DNA from: Anaerofilum sp. An201
Lineage (GTDB): Bacteria > Bacillota > Clostridia > Oscillospirales > Ruminococcaceae
Direction of reading: 5' to 3'
Assembly (NCBI RefSeq): GCF_002160015.1
Contig: NZ_NFJT01000002.1
Coordinates: 216,924-280,923, forward strand
Length of the DNA: 64,000 nt
The notes under the pieces are model-generated. The model searched no databases, was not told the DNA's origin, and saw only the letters and a list, made by a program, of their open reading frames with translations. Positions 1 through 9,796 of the stretch are shown here, one piece after another (position 1 is the first letter of the stretch; each line of letters opens with the position of its first letter). Both the position numbers and the translations under genes were made by a program.

Positions 1-1185
1 GGCTGCGGCAAGGCTGAAATGGAAAATCGCGGCTGGTGCCTGCCGCTGGAGGATGAAACGGTGCTCACCACCACCGACGGCGAGGAATTCGCCGCCACCG
101 AGGGGGAAGCGGTGGAAAATGAATATGGAAACTATCTGATCACCGATACAAACGGCGCACAGCGGCTGGTGGACGGCAAGGGGAACCTGCTGGCACAGGC
201 CTCGGCCGGGGCGGCGCTGTGCCAGCCGGCGAAGGAATGGGCGATGGTGCAGCGCGCCGACGGGCTGTGGGTGCCGCAGAAGCTGGGCGGCGATCCGCTG
301 GAGGAATACGCCTGTTCCAGCGCGCTGGCACGGGAGGACGGCGGCCTGATGCTGAGCATGCCCGACGCCACCGTGTGGCTGAGCGAGACGGGCGCCGAAC
401 AGGGCCGCTGGAATCCCGGCACCGTCTGGGAGGCGGACGGCCTGTCCGGCTGGTATGAGCTGGACGACAGCCAAAACATCTGCCTCATCGACCCGCAGGG
501 GCAGGTGCGCTGGCAGGACGTGGAGCGGATGGTCGGCCAGGGCCGGGCGCTGGTGCGCGCGGCGGACGGCTGGCGGGTGGTGCAGGCGGAGACCGGCGCG
601 GTGCTCTACGAAGGGCCGCAGCGCTGGTGGCTGTATCTGGACGAGCTGCAGCTGGAATGGGGCGCGGACGGCGCGCTCACGGTGCGCACCGGCGAGCCTT
701 CGGGCGTACAGGTGGGCTGGGTGAACAGCTGGCCGTATGAGGGACAGGTGCGGTACTATCTGGCCAGCGGTACACCGGCGGGCAATCTTTTGTGGGGCAG
801 CACCGGCCGTCTGCTGCTGACCGATCCTGTGGGGCAGTGGCTGGAACCGGCGGAACCGGGGAAGATCCTCCGCTTTGACGGCGAGGGCATCGCCATGCTG
901 GACGAGCAGGGCGCGGTGCTGTGGCAGAAGGACGGCTATCAGGAGGCCTCGCTGGTGAGCGGCGACGGGTTTGTGGCCATCCGCGCCGGCTATGACAAGG
1001 ACGGCGCATGGCGGAACGACCTGCTGTCGCTGGACGGCGCTGTGCTGCTGCAGGAGCTGGACGAGGTGTACCAGATCGCCCCCGACGGCGCGTCGGTGCG
1101 CAGGGGGAACATCGCTGGCGTGATGGACTGGAAAGGGCGCTGGGCGGTGAAATACGAGCTGGACACGGCCTCTTCCGCCGGGTGA
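1..1185 (+). CDS. Probable lipoprotein with WG-like repeats (5' end outside window)
   Basis: The frame is open to the left edge, so the start codon lies outside. The first residues are G-C-G-K, which looks like the end of a lipobox; Cys at bases 4-6 would be the lipidated residue, so nearly the whole mature chain (about 394 residues) would be here. The chain is rich in short strand-like units with W, G and D (RAADGWRVV, AGVMDWKGRW, DPQGQVRWQD), resembling WG or propeller repeats, with no catalytic motif that I recognise. An extracellular binding or structural role is an inference. It converges on the his operon across a bidirectional terminator. The first internal ATG (base 19) has no Shine-Dalgarno sequence, which supports a start upstream. 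Confidence 0.6.
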   Translation, partial: GCGKAEMENRGWCLPLEDETVLTTTDGEEFAATEGEAVENEYGNYLITDTNGAQRLVDGKGNLLAQASAGAALCQPAKEWAMVQRADGLWVPQKLGGDPLEEYACSSALAREDGGLMLSMPDATVWLSETGAEQGRWNPGTVWEADGLSGWYELDDSQNICLIDPQGQVRWQDVERMVGQGRALVRAADGWRVVQAETGAVLYEGPQRWWLYLDELQLEWGADGALTVRTGEPSGVQVGWVNSWPYEGQVRYYLASGTPAGNLLWGSTGRLLLTDPVGQWLEPAEPGKILRFDGEGIAMLDEQGAVLWQKDGYQEASLVSGDGFVAIRAGYDKDGAWRNDLLSLDGAVLLQELDEVYQIAPDGASVRRGNIAGVMDWKGRWAVKYELDTASSAG

Positions 1186-1212
1186 ATCCCCGCGGTCTCC
1201 GCGCTGTGCAAT

Positions 1213-1271
1213 CAAAAAAGGCTTCGCGCCGGACAGGTTTTGTGCCTGCGGCGCGAAGCCTTTCTCTTTTT
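1213..1271. terminator. Bidirectional intrinsic terminator
   Basis: A perfect 12-bp stem (GGCTTCGCGCCG with CGGCGCGAAGCC) closes a 17-base loop. It is flanked by six A on the left (a U-tract for the minus strand) and TTTCTCTTTTTTT on the right. It can end both the lipoprotein gene and the his operon. Confidence 0.85.
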
Positions 1272-1272
1272 T

Positions 1273-1908
1273 TCACTGCATGCGCTCCTGCTTGACCTTG
1301 TGGTCGATGACATGGCGCTTTTCCAGCTCGCGGGTGACGTCCTCCAGTGTGATGCCCATCTCCACCATCAGCACCATCACATGGTAGACAAGGTCGCCGA
1401 TCTCGTACAGGGTCTCCTCCCTGTCCCGCTTGGCGCCGCCGATCAGCACCTCGGTGCACTCCTCGCCCACCTTTTTCAGGATCTTGTCCAGGCCCTTGCT
1501 GAACAGATAGGTGGTGTAGCTGCCCTCCTTGGGGGCCGTCTTGCGGCCGGCGATCAGCTGGTACAGCCCCTCGTAGGCAAAGGGCTTCAGCTCCTCGCTG
1601 ATGTACACCGGCCGGAAAAAGCAGCTTTCCTCGCCGGTGTGGCAGGCCGGCCCGTCCTTGACCACCTCCACCACCAGCGCGTCGGCGTCGCAGTCGGCCA
1701 TGATGCTCACCACCCGCTGGACGTTGCCGCTGGTCTCCCCTTTGCGCCACAGCTCCCGGCGGCTGCGGCTGTAGAAAACGGTGCGCCCTTCGGCCATCGT
1801 CAGCGCCAGGCTTTCGGCGTTCATATAGGCCAGCGTCAGCACCTGCTTGGTGTAGTGGTCCTGCACAATGGCCGGGATCAGGCCGTGTGCGTCGTATTTC
1901 AGTTCCAT
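1273..1908 (-). CDS. hisIE: HisIE: phosphoribosyl-AMP cyclohydrolase / phosphoribosyl-ATP pyrophosphatase
   Basis: Bifunctional enzyme of 211 residues for steps 2 and 3 of histidine synthesis. The N-terminal HisI half shows the metal-site motifs [10 protein letters not shown] and [12 protein letters not shown] (Cys and His ligands). The C-terminal HisE half has the MazG-like helices [11 protein letters not shown] and [12 protein letters not shown]. The ATG at 1908 lies inside the last codons of hisF (10-base overlap), which suggests translational coupling; a longer frame read-through upstream is hisF in another frame. It is the last gene of the operon and ends two bases from the terminator. 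The HisI-HisE fusion is common in bacteria. The call is firm. Confidence 0.96.
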   Translation of the reverse strand: MELKYDAHGLIPAIVQDHYTKQVLTLAYMNAESLALTMAEGRTVFYSRSRRELWRKGETSGNVQRVVSIMADCDADALVVEVVKDGPACHTGEESCFFRPVYISEELKPFAYEGLYQLIAGRKTAPKEGSYTTYLFSKGLDKILKKVGEECTEVLIGGAKRDREETLYEIGDLVYHVMVLMVEMGITLEDVTRELEKRHVIDHKVKQERMQ

Positions 1909-2681
1909 AGATCTGCCCCTCCTTTTGCAAGGCGCATTTCCACGCCCTGCCGCGCAAGATATTGTTTCAGCTGCCCGATCTCCACCTGGCGGGTGTGGAA
2001 GATGCTGGCGGCCAGGCCCGCGTCGATGCCCGGATGGGTGAACAGGCGGGCAAAGTCCTCCATGCAGCCCGCGCCGCCGCTGGCGATGATGGGCACCGGC
2101 GCCACCGCCGCGATGGCGTCCAACATCTCGAGGTCGAAGCCGTTTTTCACGCCGTCGGTGTCGATGGAGTTCACCACCAGCTCCCCCGCGCCGCGCTCCA
2201 CGCCCTGCCGCGCCCATTCCAGCGCATCGATGCCGGTGTCGTCCCGGCCGCCCCGGGCAAAAATGTGCAGCTCTCCGTCCACCCGGCGCACGTCCATCGA
2301 CAGCACCACGCACTGGCTGCCGTAGCGGCGGGCGGCTTCGTCGATGAGAGCGGGGCTGCGGATGGCGCCCGAGTTCACGCTCACCTTGTCGGCCCCGCAT
2401 TTCAGCACCCGGTCGAAGTCGTCCAGCGTGTTGATGCCGCCGCCCACCGTGAGCGGGATGAAGATCTCGCTGGCCACCCGGCGCAGCACGTCGGTGAACA
2501 GCGCGCGCTTTTCCACGCTGGCGGTGATGTCGTAGAACACCAGCTCGTCGGCGCCGCTGCGGTTGTAGTAGCGGGCCATCTCCACCGGGTCGGCCATGTC
2601 GCGCAGGCCCTCGAAATTGACCCCCTTCACCACCCGGCCGTCCCGGACGTCCAGGCAGGGGATGATGCGTTTTGTGATCAT
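1899..2681 (-). CDS. hisF: HisF: imidazole glycerol phosphate synthase cyclase subunit
   Basis: A (beta-alpha)8 barrel of 260 residues that pairs with HisH to turn PRFAR plus ammonia into imidazole glycerol phosphate and AICAR. The catalytic aspartates are in place: [14 protein letters not shown] (about residue 11) and NSIDTDG (about residue 130). The phosphate-binding GGG and SGGAG loops are visible. Length fits the family (about 250-260). The start ATG overlaps the hisA stop as ATGA, so the two are probably translationally coupled. Normal codon use and GC content for the neighbourhood. Confidence 0.97.
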   Translation of the reverse strand: MITKRIIPCLDVRDGRVVKGVNFEGLRDMADPVEMARYYNRSGADELVFYDITASVEKRALFTDVLRRVASEIFIPLTVGGGINTLDDFDRVLKCGADKVSVNSGAIRSPALIDEAARRYGSQCVVLSMDVRRVDGELHIFARGGRDDTGIDALEWARQGVERGAGELVVNSIDTDGVKNGFDLEMLDAIAAVAPVPIIASGGAGCMEDFARLFTHPGIDAGLAASIFHTRQVEIGQLKQYLARQGVEMRLAKGGADLWN

Positions 2682-3403
2682 GGCTGTTCCTCCGTCCGGA
2701 TGGCCTGCACCGCCTCGGCCAGCGACAGCTGCCCGGTGTACAGCGCCTTGCCCAAAATCGCGCCCCACGCGCCCATAGCGGCCAGCGCCTTCAGCTCGGC
2801 AATGCTGCCCACGCCGCCGCTGGCGATCACACGCAGGCCGGGGATCGCGCAGAGTTTTTGATACAGCGCCAGATTCGTGCCCTTCTGCGCGCCGTCGCGG
2901 GAGATGTCGGTGCAGATGACGGTGCGCACGCCCGCCGACGCGAACCGGCGGCACAGCGCCACGCCGTCCAGGTCCGACACCTGCCGCCAGCCGTGTGTGG
3001 CGGCCATGCCGTCCTTCATGTCCACCCCCACCGCGATGCGGCCGGGGAAATCGCGCGCCATCCGGGCGGTGAAGTCGAAGTCCTCCACCGCGACGGTGCC
3101 CAGGATCACCCGCTCCACCCCCAGCGCGAGGTACTGCTCGATGCGCTCACGGGTGCGGATACCGCCGCCCACCTGCACCCGCAGCCCCAGCCGGGCCAGC
3201 GCGGCGATGGTGGAAAAATTGGCGGGAGCGCCGTCTCTGGCGCCGTCGAGGTCCACCACATGCAGGTTGGACGCCCCGGCTTCGATAAAGCCGCGCGCGA
3301 CGGCGCAGGGGTCGGCGGAATAGACGGTCATCTGATCGTAGTCGCCCTGGTACAGGCGCACGACCTGCCCGCCGCGCAGGTCGATGGCGGGAAGCAGCTG
3401 CAT
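2678..3403 (-). CDS. hisA: HisA: ProFAR isomerase
   Basis: 241-residue barrel enzyme that opens the ProFAR ribose ring (Amadori isomerisation) to PRFAR. The two catalytic Asp motifs are clear: [14 protein letters not shown] at the N-terminus and [13 protein letters not shown] in the second half, with GGIRT and ASGGVGS phosphate loops. The start at 3403 is preceded by an AGAGGAGAA site. It lies 20 bases after hisH and overlaps hisF by four bases. Confidence 0.97.
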   Translation of the reverse strand: MQLLPAIDLRGGQVVRLYQGDYDQMTVYSADPCAVARGFIEAGASNLHVVDLDGARDGAPANFSTIAALARLGLRVQVGGGIRTRERIEQYLALGVERVILGTVAVEDFDFTARMARDFPGRIAVGVDMKDGMAATHGWRQVSDLDGVALCRRFASAGVRTVICTDISRDGAQKGTNLALYQKLCAIPGLRVIASGGVGSIAELKALAAMGAWGAILGKALYTGQLSLAEAVQAIRTEEQP

Positions 3404-3423
3404 AGTTTTTCTCCTCTCTTTCC

Positions 3424-4032
3424 TCACAAACCGGCGAAGGCACGCAGGATGCGCAGCCCGGTATCGCCGCTTTTTTCCGGGTGGAACTGCGCCCCGTAGA
3501 CCAGCCCCCGCTTCACCATGCCCGGCACCGCCACCCCGTAGGGGCTGGTGGCCAGCGTGCTCCCGGCGCAGTCGGCGGCGTAGAAGCTGTGGACGTAGTA
3601 GACATATTCCCCGTTTTCCACATCCCGGAAGATGGGGTCGTTTTGCAGGATCTCCAGCCGGTTCCACCCCATGTGCGGCACCTTGAGTCCGCTTCCCTCC
3701 AGCCGGGGGGCCAGCGGCCGCACCTGGCCGGGGATGAGGCCGAGGCCTGTATGCAGGCCGAACTCGAGGCTGCTGTCGAACAGGAGCTGCATGCCCAGGC
3801 AGATGCCCAGCAGCGGTTTTTTCTGCGCCTGTTCGCGCAGGATCGGCACAAGGCCGGTGTCCTGCAAACGGGCAACGGCATCCCCGAAGGCGCCCACCCC
3901 CGGCAGGATGATATGGCTGGCAGACCGCAGCTCGCTGGCCCTGGCGGTGACGCAGACGTCGCAGCCCAGATATTCCAGGCTGCTGCGCAGGCTGAACAGG
4001 TTGCCCACGCCGTAATCCACAATGGCGATCAT
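3424..4032 (-). CDS. hisH: HisH: imidazole glycerol phosphate synthase glutaminase subunit
   Basis: 202-residue class I glutamine amidotransferase that supplies ammonia to HisF. The nucleophile sits in GICLGMQLLF and the His/Glu partners in QFHPEKSG. The oxyanion strand is present as PGVGAFGDA. The start MIAIVDYGVGN at 4032 follows a GAGGAGGACGAG ribosome site, 16 bases after hisB. Length and motif order match the family. Confidence 0.97.
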   Translation of the reverse strand: MIAIVDYGVGNLFSLRSSLEYLGCDVCVTARASELRSASHIILPGVGAFGDAVARLQDTGLVPILREQAQKKPLLGICLGMQLLFDSSLEFGLHTGLGLIPGQVRPLAPRLEGSGLKVPHMGWNRLEILQNDPIFRDVENGEYVYYVHSFYAADCAGSTLATSPYGVAVPGMVKRGLVYGAQFHPEKSGDTGLRILRAFAGL

Positions 4033-4048
4033 CGCTCGTCCTCCTCTC

Positions 4049-4639
4049 TCAGCCCAGCAGCCCTTTGGTGCTGGGGATCTCGCTCTCCTGCCCCGGCACG
4101 ATCGCCGCCGCCATCGACAGCGCCCGCGCCAGCCCCTTGAAGGCTGCCTCGATGAGGTGATGGGTGTTGTCCCCCGCCATCTGCACCGCGTGCAGCGAAC
4201 AGGGGCATTCCCGCACAAAGGCCAGCCAGAACTCGCGGCACAGCTCGGTGTCGAAGGCGCCCACCTTCTGGCTGGGAAAGTTCATCTGCCAGCCCAGCGC
4301 CATGCGGCCGGACAGGTCCACCGCGCACAGCACCAGCGTTTCGTCCATCGGGAGCAGGAAATTGCCGTACCGCGCGATGCCCCGCATCTCTCCCAGCGCC
4401 TGCCGGAAGGCGCGGCCCAAACAGATGCCCACGTCCTCCACCGTGTGGTGGTCGTCCACCCAGGTGTCGCCGGTGCAGCGCAGGGTCAGGTCGAACCGGC
4501 CGTGGCGCGCAAACAATTGCAGCATATGGTCCAGAAATCCGCAGCCGGTGGCGACGTCCCCCTTCCCCGTGCCGTCCAGCGCGAGGGTGAGGGTGATCTG
4601 TGTTTCGGTGGTGCGGCGTTCGATGGTTGCGGTTCGCAT
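4049..4639 (-). CDS. hisB: HisB: imidazoleglycerol-phosphate dehydratase (monofunctional)
   Basis: 196 residues with the duplicated Mn-binding motifs DDHHTVEDVG and THHLIEAAFKG typical of IGP dehydratase. It is the short, dehydratase-only form; there is no N-terminal HAD phosphatase domain as in E. coli HisB. The histidinol-phosphatase step therefore has to be supplied elsewhere, since no hisJ, hisK or hisN gene is in the operon. It starts three bases after hisC. Confidence 0.97.
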   Translation of the reverse strand: MRTATIERRTTETQITLTLALDGTGKGDVATGCGFLDHMLQLFARHGRFDLTLRCTGDTWVDDHHTVEDVGICLGRAFRQALGEMRGIARYGNFLLPMDETLVLCAVDLSGRMALGWQMNFPSQKVGAFDTELCREFWLAFVRECPCSLHAVQMAGDNTHHLIEAAFKGLARALSMAAAIVPGQESEIPSTKGLLG

Positions 4640-4642
4640 GGT

Positions 4643-5700
4643 TCAGTTCTCCTTCCAGATCCGGTCGATGGTGTCCAGCAGTATCTGCATCTCCTCCTCG
4701 CTGCCCACCGTGATGCGCAGCCAGTCGGCAATGCGGGGCGCGTCCCACCGGCGCACGAGGATGCCGTTTTCCCGCAGGCGGGCGAACAGCGCGCGGCCGG
4801 GCATCCGATTGGGACGGACAAAGAGGAAATTCGCCAGCGAATCGGTGACGGTGCAGCCGCGCTGCACAAGGGCGGCGGCGGTTTTTTCGCGGGTGGCGCG
4901 GATGCGGGCGCAGCAGGCGGAAAAATAGGCTTCGTCCCGCATGCTGGCTGCGCCGGCCAGTATGCTGAGGCTGTTGAGGTTATACGGGTTCAGGCTGAAA
5001 CGCACCCGGTTGAGGTCGGCGATGAGGGCGGGATGCCCCAGCGCGAAGCCCACCCGCCCGCCGGCCAGACTGCGGCTTTTGCTGAAGGTCTGGACCACGA
5101 GCAGGTTGTCGTATCGGTCCAGCAGGCAGCGGCAGCTCTCGGCCCCGAAATCCACATACGCCTCGTCCACGATCAGCACGTTGTTGGGATTTGCCTGCAG
5201 GATCGGCTCCAGCTGCCCGGGCGTGAGGGCGAGGCCGGTGGGGGCGTTGGGGTTGGCAATGACGGCGGTGCAGCCGACGCCGCAGTAGTCGGCCGGGGAA
5301 AGGGAAAAATCCTCGGCCAGCGGAAGGATCTTTGTCTGTATGCCGAACAGCGCCGCCCACACCGGATAAAAGCCGTAGGTGATGTCGGCAAAGGCCAGCG
5401 GGGTGTCCGGGCCGCAGAAGGCGCGGATGGCGATGGCCAGCACCTCGTCGCTGCCGTTGCCCGCCATGACCCAGGACGGGTCGAGGCGACAGTGCTCCGC
5501 GATGGCGGCGGCCAGGTCGGTGCAGGCGGGGTCGGAATAGAGGCGCAGCCGTTCGACGGCCTCCGGGGTGATGGCCTCGCGCACCATCGGGCTGGGCGGA
5601 TAGGGGCTTTCGTTGGTGTTCAGCTTGACAAACCGCTGCCGCGGCTGCTCGCCGGGGGTATACGGCTCCAGCGCCGACAGAGCGGGGGTGAAAAAGCGGC

Positions 5701-5704
<4 letters not shown>
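4643..5704 (-). CDS. hisC: HisC: histidinol-phosphate aminotransferase
   Basis: 353-residue class II PLP aminotransferase that converts imidazole-acetol phosphate to histidinol phosphate with glutamate. Visible motifs: KLNTNESPYPPSP near the N-terminus, NPNAPTG, DEAYVDF, and the PLP lysine in TFSKSRSLAGGRVG. The start MSRFFTPAL at 5704 overlaps the hisD stop as ATGA; the frame upstream of it is hisD read in another frame. Confidence 0.96.
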
Positions 5705-6970
<1,266 letters not shown>

Positions 6971-6987
<17 letters not shown>

Positions 6988-8524
6988 TCCGGGTCACCTC
7001 TTCCAATTTTTGCAGCAGGCCGTCGATGGCGGCCCGTTTGAAGGAATAGCTGGAACGGTTGGCGATCAGCCGCGCGCTGATGGGCAGGATCTCCTCCCGC
7101 ACCACCAGGCCGTTCTCCCGCAGGGTGGCGCCGGTCTCCACGATGTCCACGATCACGTCGGCCAGCCCCACCAGCGGCGCCAGCTCGATGGAACCGTTCA
7201 GCTTGATGATGTCGATCTGCCGTCCCTGCGCGGCGTAGTGCCGCTTGGCGATAGCCGGGTATTTGGTAGCCACCCGCAGGGTGCGGCTGGTGTCGTCGGC
7301 AAAGCCCGCCGGGCCGGCCACGCACATGCGGCAGCGCCCCAGGCCGGTGTCCAGCAGCTCAAAGACGTCGGCGCCGCCCTCGTCCAGAACATCTTTGCCC
7401 ACGATGCCCACATCGGCCGCGCCGTGCTCCACATAGATGGCCACGTCGCTGGGCTTGACCAGGAAGTACCGCACGCCCGCGGCGGCGTCCTCCACCACCA
7501 GACGGCGGCTGTCGGGCCCCTGCGCCGCCGACCAGCCCGCCTTTTGCAGCAGGCGGAACACCTTGTCCCCCAGCCGCCCTTTGGGCAGCGCCACGCTGAG
7601 CAGGCCGCAGGGATGGGCGTCGAGGCGCTCCAGCTCGTTCCGGTAGATGGCAAACCCCACCGCCCGCGCGCCGGGCGAAAAGCGGGAGGCCAGCGGATCG
7701 TACCGGCCGCCCTGCAGCACCGGCCGCGCCAGGCCGCTGATCTGGCCGCGAAAGACCAGCCCGTTGTAGTAGGCGCTGTCGTTGGCCAGCGAGAGGTCCA
7801 GTTCCAATCCGCAGCCCTTCGGCACAAGGCGGCGGCAGAGCGTTTCCAGCTCCTCCAGTGCCTGCAGCGCGCCCGCGTCCTGTGCCAGCGCCCGCGCTTT
7901 GGGCAGCACCTCCTGCCACGGGCCGCACAGCGTGTTCATCCCGCAGACGGCGGCTTCCGCCCCGCACAGCGCGGCCAGCGCCCCCGCGTTTTTGTCGTGG
8001 ATGCAGCGCATGGCCTGCGCTTTCCGTTCCTCGTCCAGACCGGCCTGCCGCAGCAGCCCCGCCGCAAATCCCATATGCCCCAGCACCAGCAGCGCCGCTC
8101 CCCCGTCTGCCGCCAGCGCCAGACTGTCCAGCGCCAGCTGTACGGCGGCGGCGGTTTCGGCTTCGTCCACCTCGCCGATGCACTCCAGACCCATCTGGCC
8201 GATCTCCTGAAAGGTGTGGCTTTCCCGGCTGGGACGGTAGACGCTCTCGTCGTAATAATACCGGCAGCAGCCGCCCGGCGCGGGATCGGCGTGCTTGGCG
8301 ATGCTGAGGGTGACGTCCGGCTTCAGCGCCAGCAGGCGGCCGTCGAGGTCGGTGAAGGTGAGGACCTGCGGCGCGGCCAGAAATCCCTGGTTCTCGCGGT
8401 AGAGGCTGTATTCCTCAAAGCGGCTCATGCGGTACTGCTCATACCCCGCGGCCCGGTACAAAAGAGCCAGCTGTAGCGGCAGAAGCCGGGCACGGCCCAG
8501 CTGTTCATACTCCCATTGCGCCAT
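6971..8524 (-). CDS. hisZG: HisZ-HisG fusion: ATP phosphoribosyltransferase, regulatory plus catalytic parts in one chain
   Basis: 517 residues. Residues 1 to about 305 are a class II aaRS-like HisZ domain: LKPDVTLSIAKHADPAPGG, RYYYDESVYRPSR and the GGRYDPLASRFSPGARAVGFA glycine loop region. From about residue 308 a complete short-form HisG begins (LLSVALPKGRLGDKV) and includes VGIVGKDVLDE and the PRPP loop VIVDIVETGATLREN. In organisms with the short HisG these are normally two separate proteins that assemble as a hetero-octamer. The start at 8524 (MAQWEYEQ) is chosen because GAGGGGG lies seven bases upstream; a longer in-frame Met has no ribosome site. First gene of the his operon, so it is also the committed step and the feedback point. 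No internal stop or frameshift is visible at the junction. Confidence 0.93.
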
Positions 8525-8546
8525 ACGGCATCCCCCTCTTTCGTTC

Positions 8547-8564
8547 GCTTTATCAAGATAAAGC
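8547..8564. promoter_or_regulatory. Perfect palindrome in the his leader (candidate operator)
   Basis: GCTTTATC-AA-GATAAAGC, two perfect 8-bp arms, lies between the -10 box and the ribosome site of hisZG. A second partial copy (AATAAAGCG) follows directly. The position is right for a repressor site or a short leader hairpin; the regulator is not identifiable from this window. Confidence 0.55.
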
Positions 8565-8581
8565 AATAAAGCGTTGCAGTG

Positions 8582-8587
8582 ATTATA
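8582..8587 (-). promoter_or_regulatory. Probable -10 box of the his operon
   Basis: TATAAT on the minus strand, 58 bases ahead of the hisZG start. The -35 region 17 bases upstream is weak (TTTTAT), which would suit a regulated promoter. Confidence 0.55.
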
Positions 8588-8642
8588 GCACACTTTTTTT
8601 CAAAATAAAAGAGAAATTTCCGTATAACCTGCATTTTGGCCA

Positions 8643-8669
8643 TAAAAAACCGCACCCCGAAGGGTGCGG
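8643..8669 (-). terminator. Intrinsic terminator after the glycosidase pair
   Basis: CCGCACCC-TTCG-GGGTGCGG followed by six T on the minus strand. It separates the glycosidase genes from the his promoter. Confidence 0.85.
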
Positions 8670-8673
8670 CCAG

Positions 8674-8722
8674 CTTGTCGAAAAAGGAATGGTCTGCGCT
8701 GTCCAAAGGCTTTCCCCTCATC
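8674..8722. repeat. Dispersed repeat, copy A
   Basis: This 49-base stretch matches, at about 80% identity, the reverse complement of 29412-29467. Shared blocks are AGCTTGTCGAAAA, TGCGCTG and TTCCCCTCATC. It lies just downstream of a terminator, as such clostridial repeats often do. It probably belongs to a family spread through the genome. Confidence 0.7.
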
Positions 8723-8742
8723 CGGCGCAGCAGCCGCGCTTT

Positions 8743-9783
8743 TCAGGGGCGCAGCGGGATGGCCAGGTTCCAGGTGTCTCCGGCGTCGAGGAAGCTGTCG
8801 GTGCCGTCGGAGGCGGCGAAATACATGCACACCGGCCTGCCGTCCTCGAACAGGATGAAGGGCCGGTCGAGATTGCCCATCAGGCGGGTGGTCCCGTCGT
8901 CGAAGCGGACATGGCGGGAGTAGGCCAGGCGGCCGCGCTCCACCGTCCAGCAAAGGCCGTCCACCGAGTGGGCATAGGCGCCGCCGTACTGCTCGCCGCA
9001 GACGTTGCCGTGCATGTCCTTGGCGATCATGTGCAGGCCGTCGGCGTCCCGCCAGATGAAGGGATCCTCCAGCTCGGCGTCCTCGCTGAAGAGCGGCGTT
9101 TCGCTGCGCGGGGTGTAGGGGCCGGCCCAGCCGGGCGCGGTGGCCACCTCCAGATGCATCGGGCCGTGGATGTGGCCGCCGGGATAGTCCGGGCCGGGCA
9201 GCACGCCGCGGCTCTTATACACCAGCGTCACACTGCCGTCCGGCGCGATGCTGGGCGCCGGGTTGGAGGTGTAGAGGTTGTCGAAATGGTCGGGGCGCGG
9301 CCCCACGATCGGCGCGCTGCACCGCGTCCAGGGGCCGAACACGCTGGGCGCGGTGGCCACCCCGATCCGCTTGCCGGCCAGGGCGGTGTCGGTGCGGATG
9401 TCGTCGTGCTGGACCCGGTCGTCGTCCTTTGGGGCCGGGAACGGATAGGTGGTGCCCATGTAATACAGCAGATAGGTGTCGCCGCTGCGGGTGATGTGGG
9501 GATTGTGGACGCTCATGCCGTCCCAGTACTGCTGGCCGCGCGCGGTGAGCACCACCTCCTGGAAGGTGAACGGCCCTTCGGGGCGGCTGGACACGGCGCG
9601 CACGATCTCGCTGCCGAACAGCCAGCCCGGGTGCATCGGCTGGGTCTTTTTCCAGCGGGAGGCGAACATGTGGTACTGCCCGTCCTCTCCCTTGATCACA
9701 GAACCGCACCACACCCAGTAGCCTTCCATCCGGAAGCCGCCGTCCACCGGTGCGGGCAGCATTCTGCCTGCCAGGTCGATCAT
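8743..9783 (-). CDS. Five-bladed beta-propeller glycosidase-like protein (GH43/GH32 fold), second tandem copy
   Basis: 346 residues, no signal peptide, so probably cytoplasmic. The pattern is that of a beta-propeller glycosidase of the GH43/GH32/GH117 type: repeated strand motifs, acidic residues in LEDPFIWRDADGLHMIAKD, and NPHITRSGDTYLLYYMG. I cannot name the exact family or substrate. It follows its near twin (9797-10840) by 13 bases and ends at a terminator, so the two form an operon. The proteins share most of their sequence, for example EDPFIWRDADG, KSRGVLPGPDYPGGHIHGPM and TRLMGNLDRPFILFE, which points to a fairly recent duplication. Confidence 0.8.
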   Translation of the reverse strand: MIDLAGRMLPAPVDGGFRMEGYWVWCGSVIKGEDGQYHMFASRWKKTQPMHPGWLFGSEIVRAVSSRPEGPFTFQEVVLTARGQQYWDGMSVHNPHITRSGDTYLLYYMGTTYPFPAPKDDDRVQHDDIRTDTALAGKRIGVATAPSVFGPWTRCSAPIVGPRPDHFDNLYTSNPAPSIAPDGSVTLVYKSRGVLPGPDYPGGHIHGPMHLEVATAPGWAGPYTPRSETPLFSEDAELEDPFIWRDADGLHMIAKDMHGNVCGEQYGGAYAHSVDGLCWTVERGRLAYSRHVRFDDGTTRLMGNLDRPFILFEDGRPVCMYFAASDGTDSFLDAGDTWNLAIPLRP

Positions 9784-9796
9784 CGCATTCCCCTCC

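Noticed and set aside
677..1957. A 426-residue minus-strand frame crossing the first terminator
   Set aside because: It crosses a strong bidirectional terminator, is a mixture of out-of-frame hisIE and antisense of the lipoprotein gene, and has no ribosome site.
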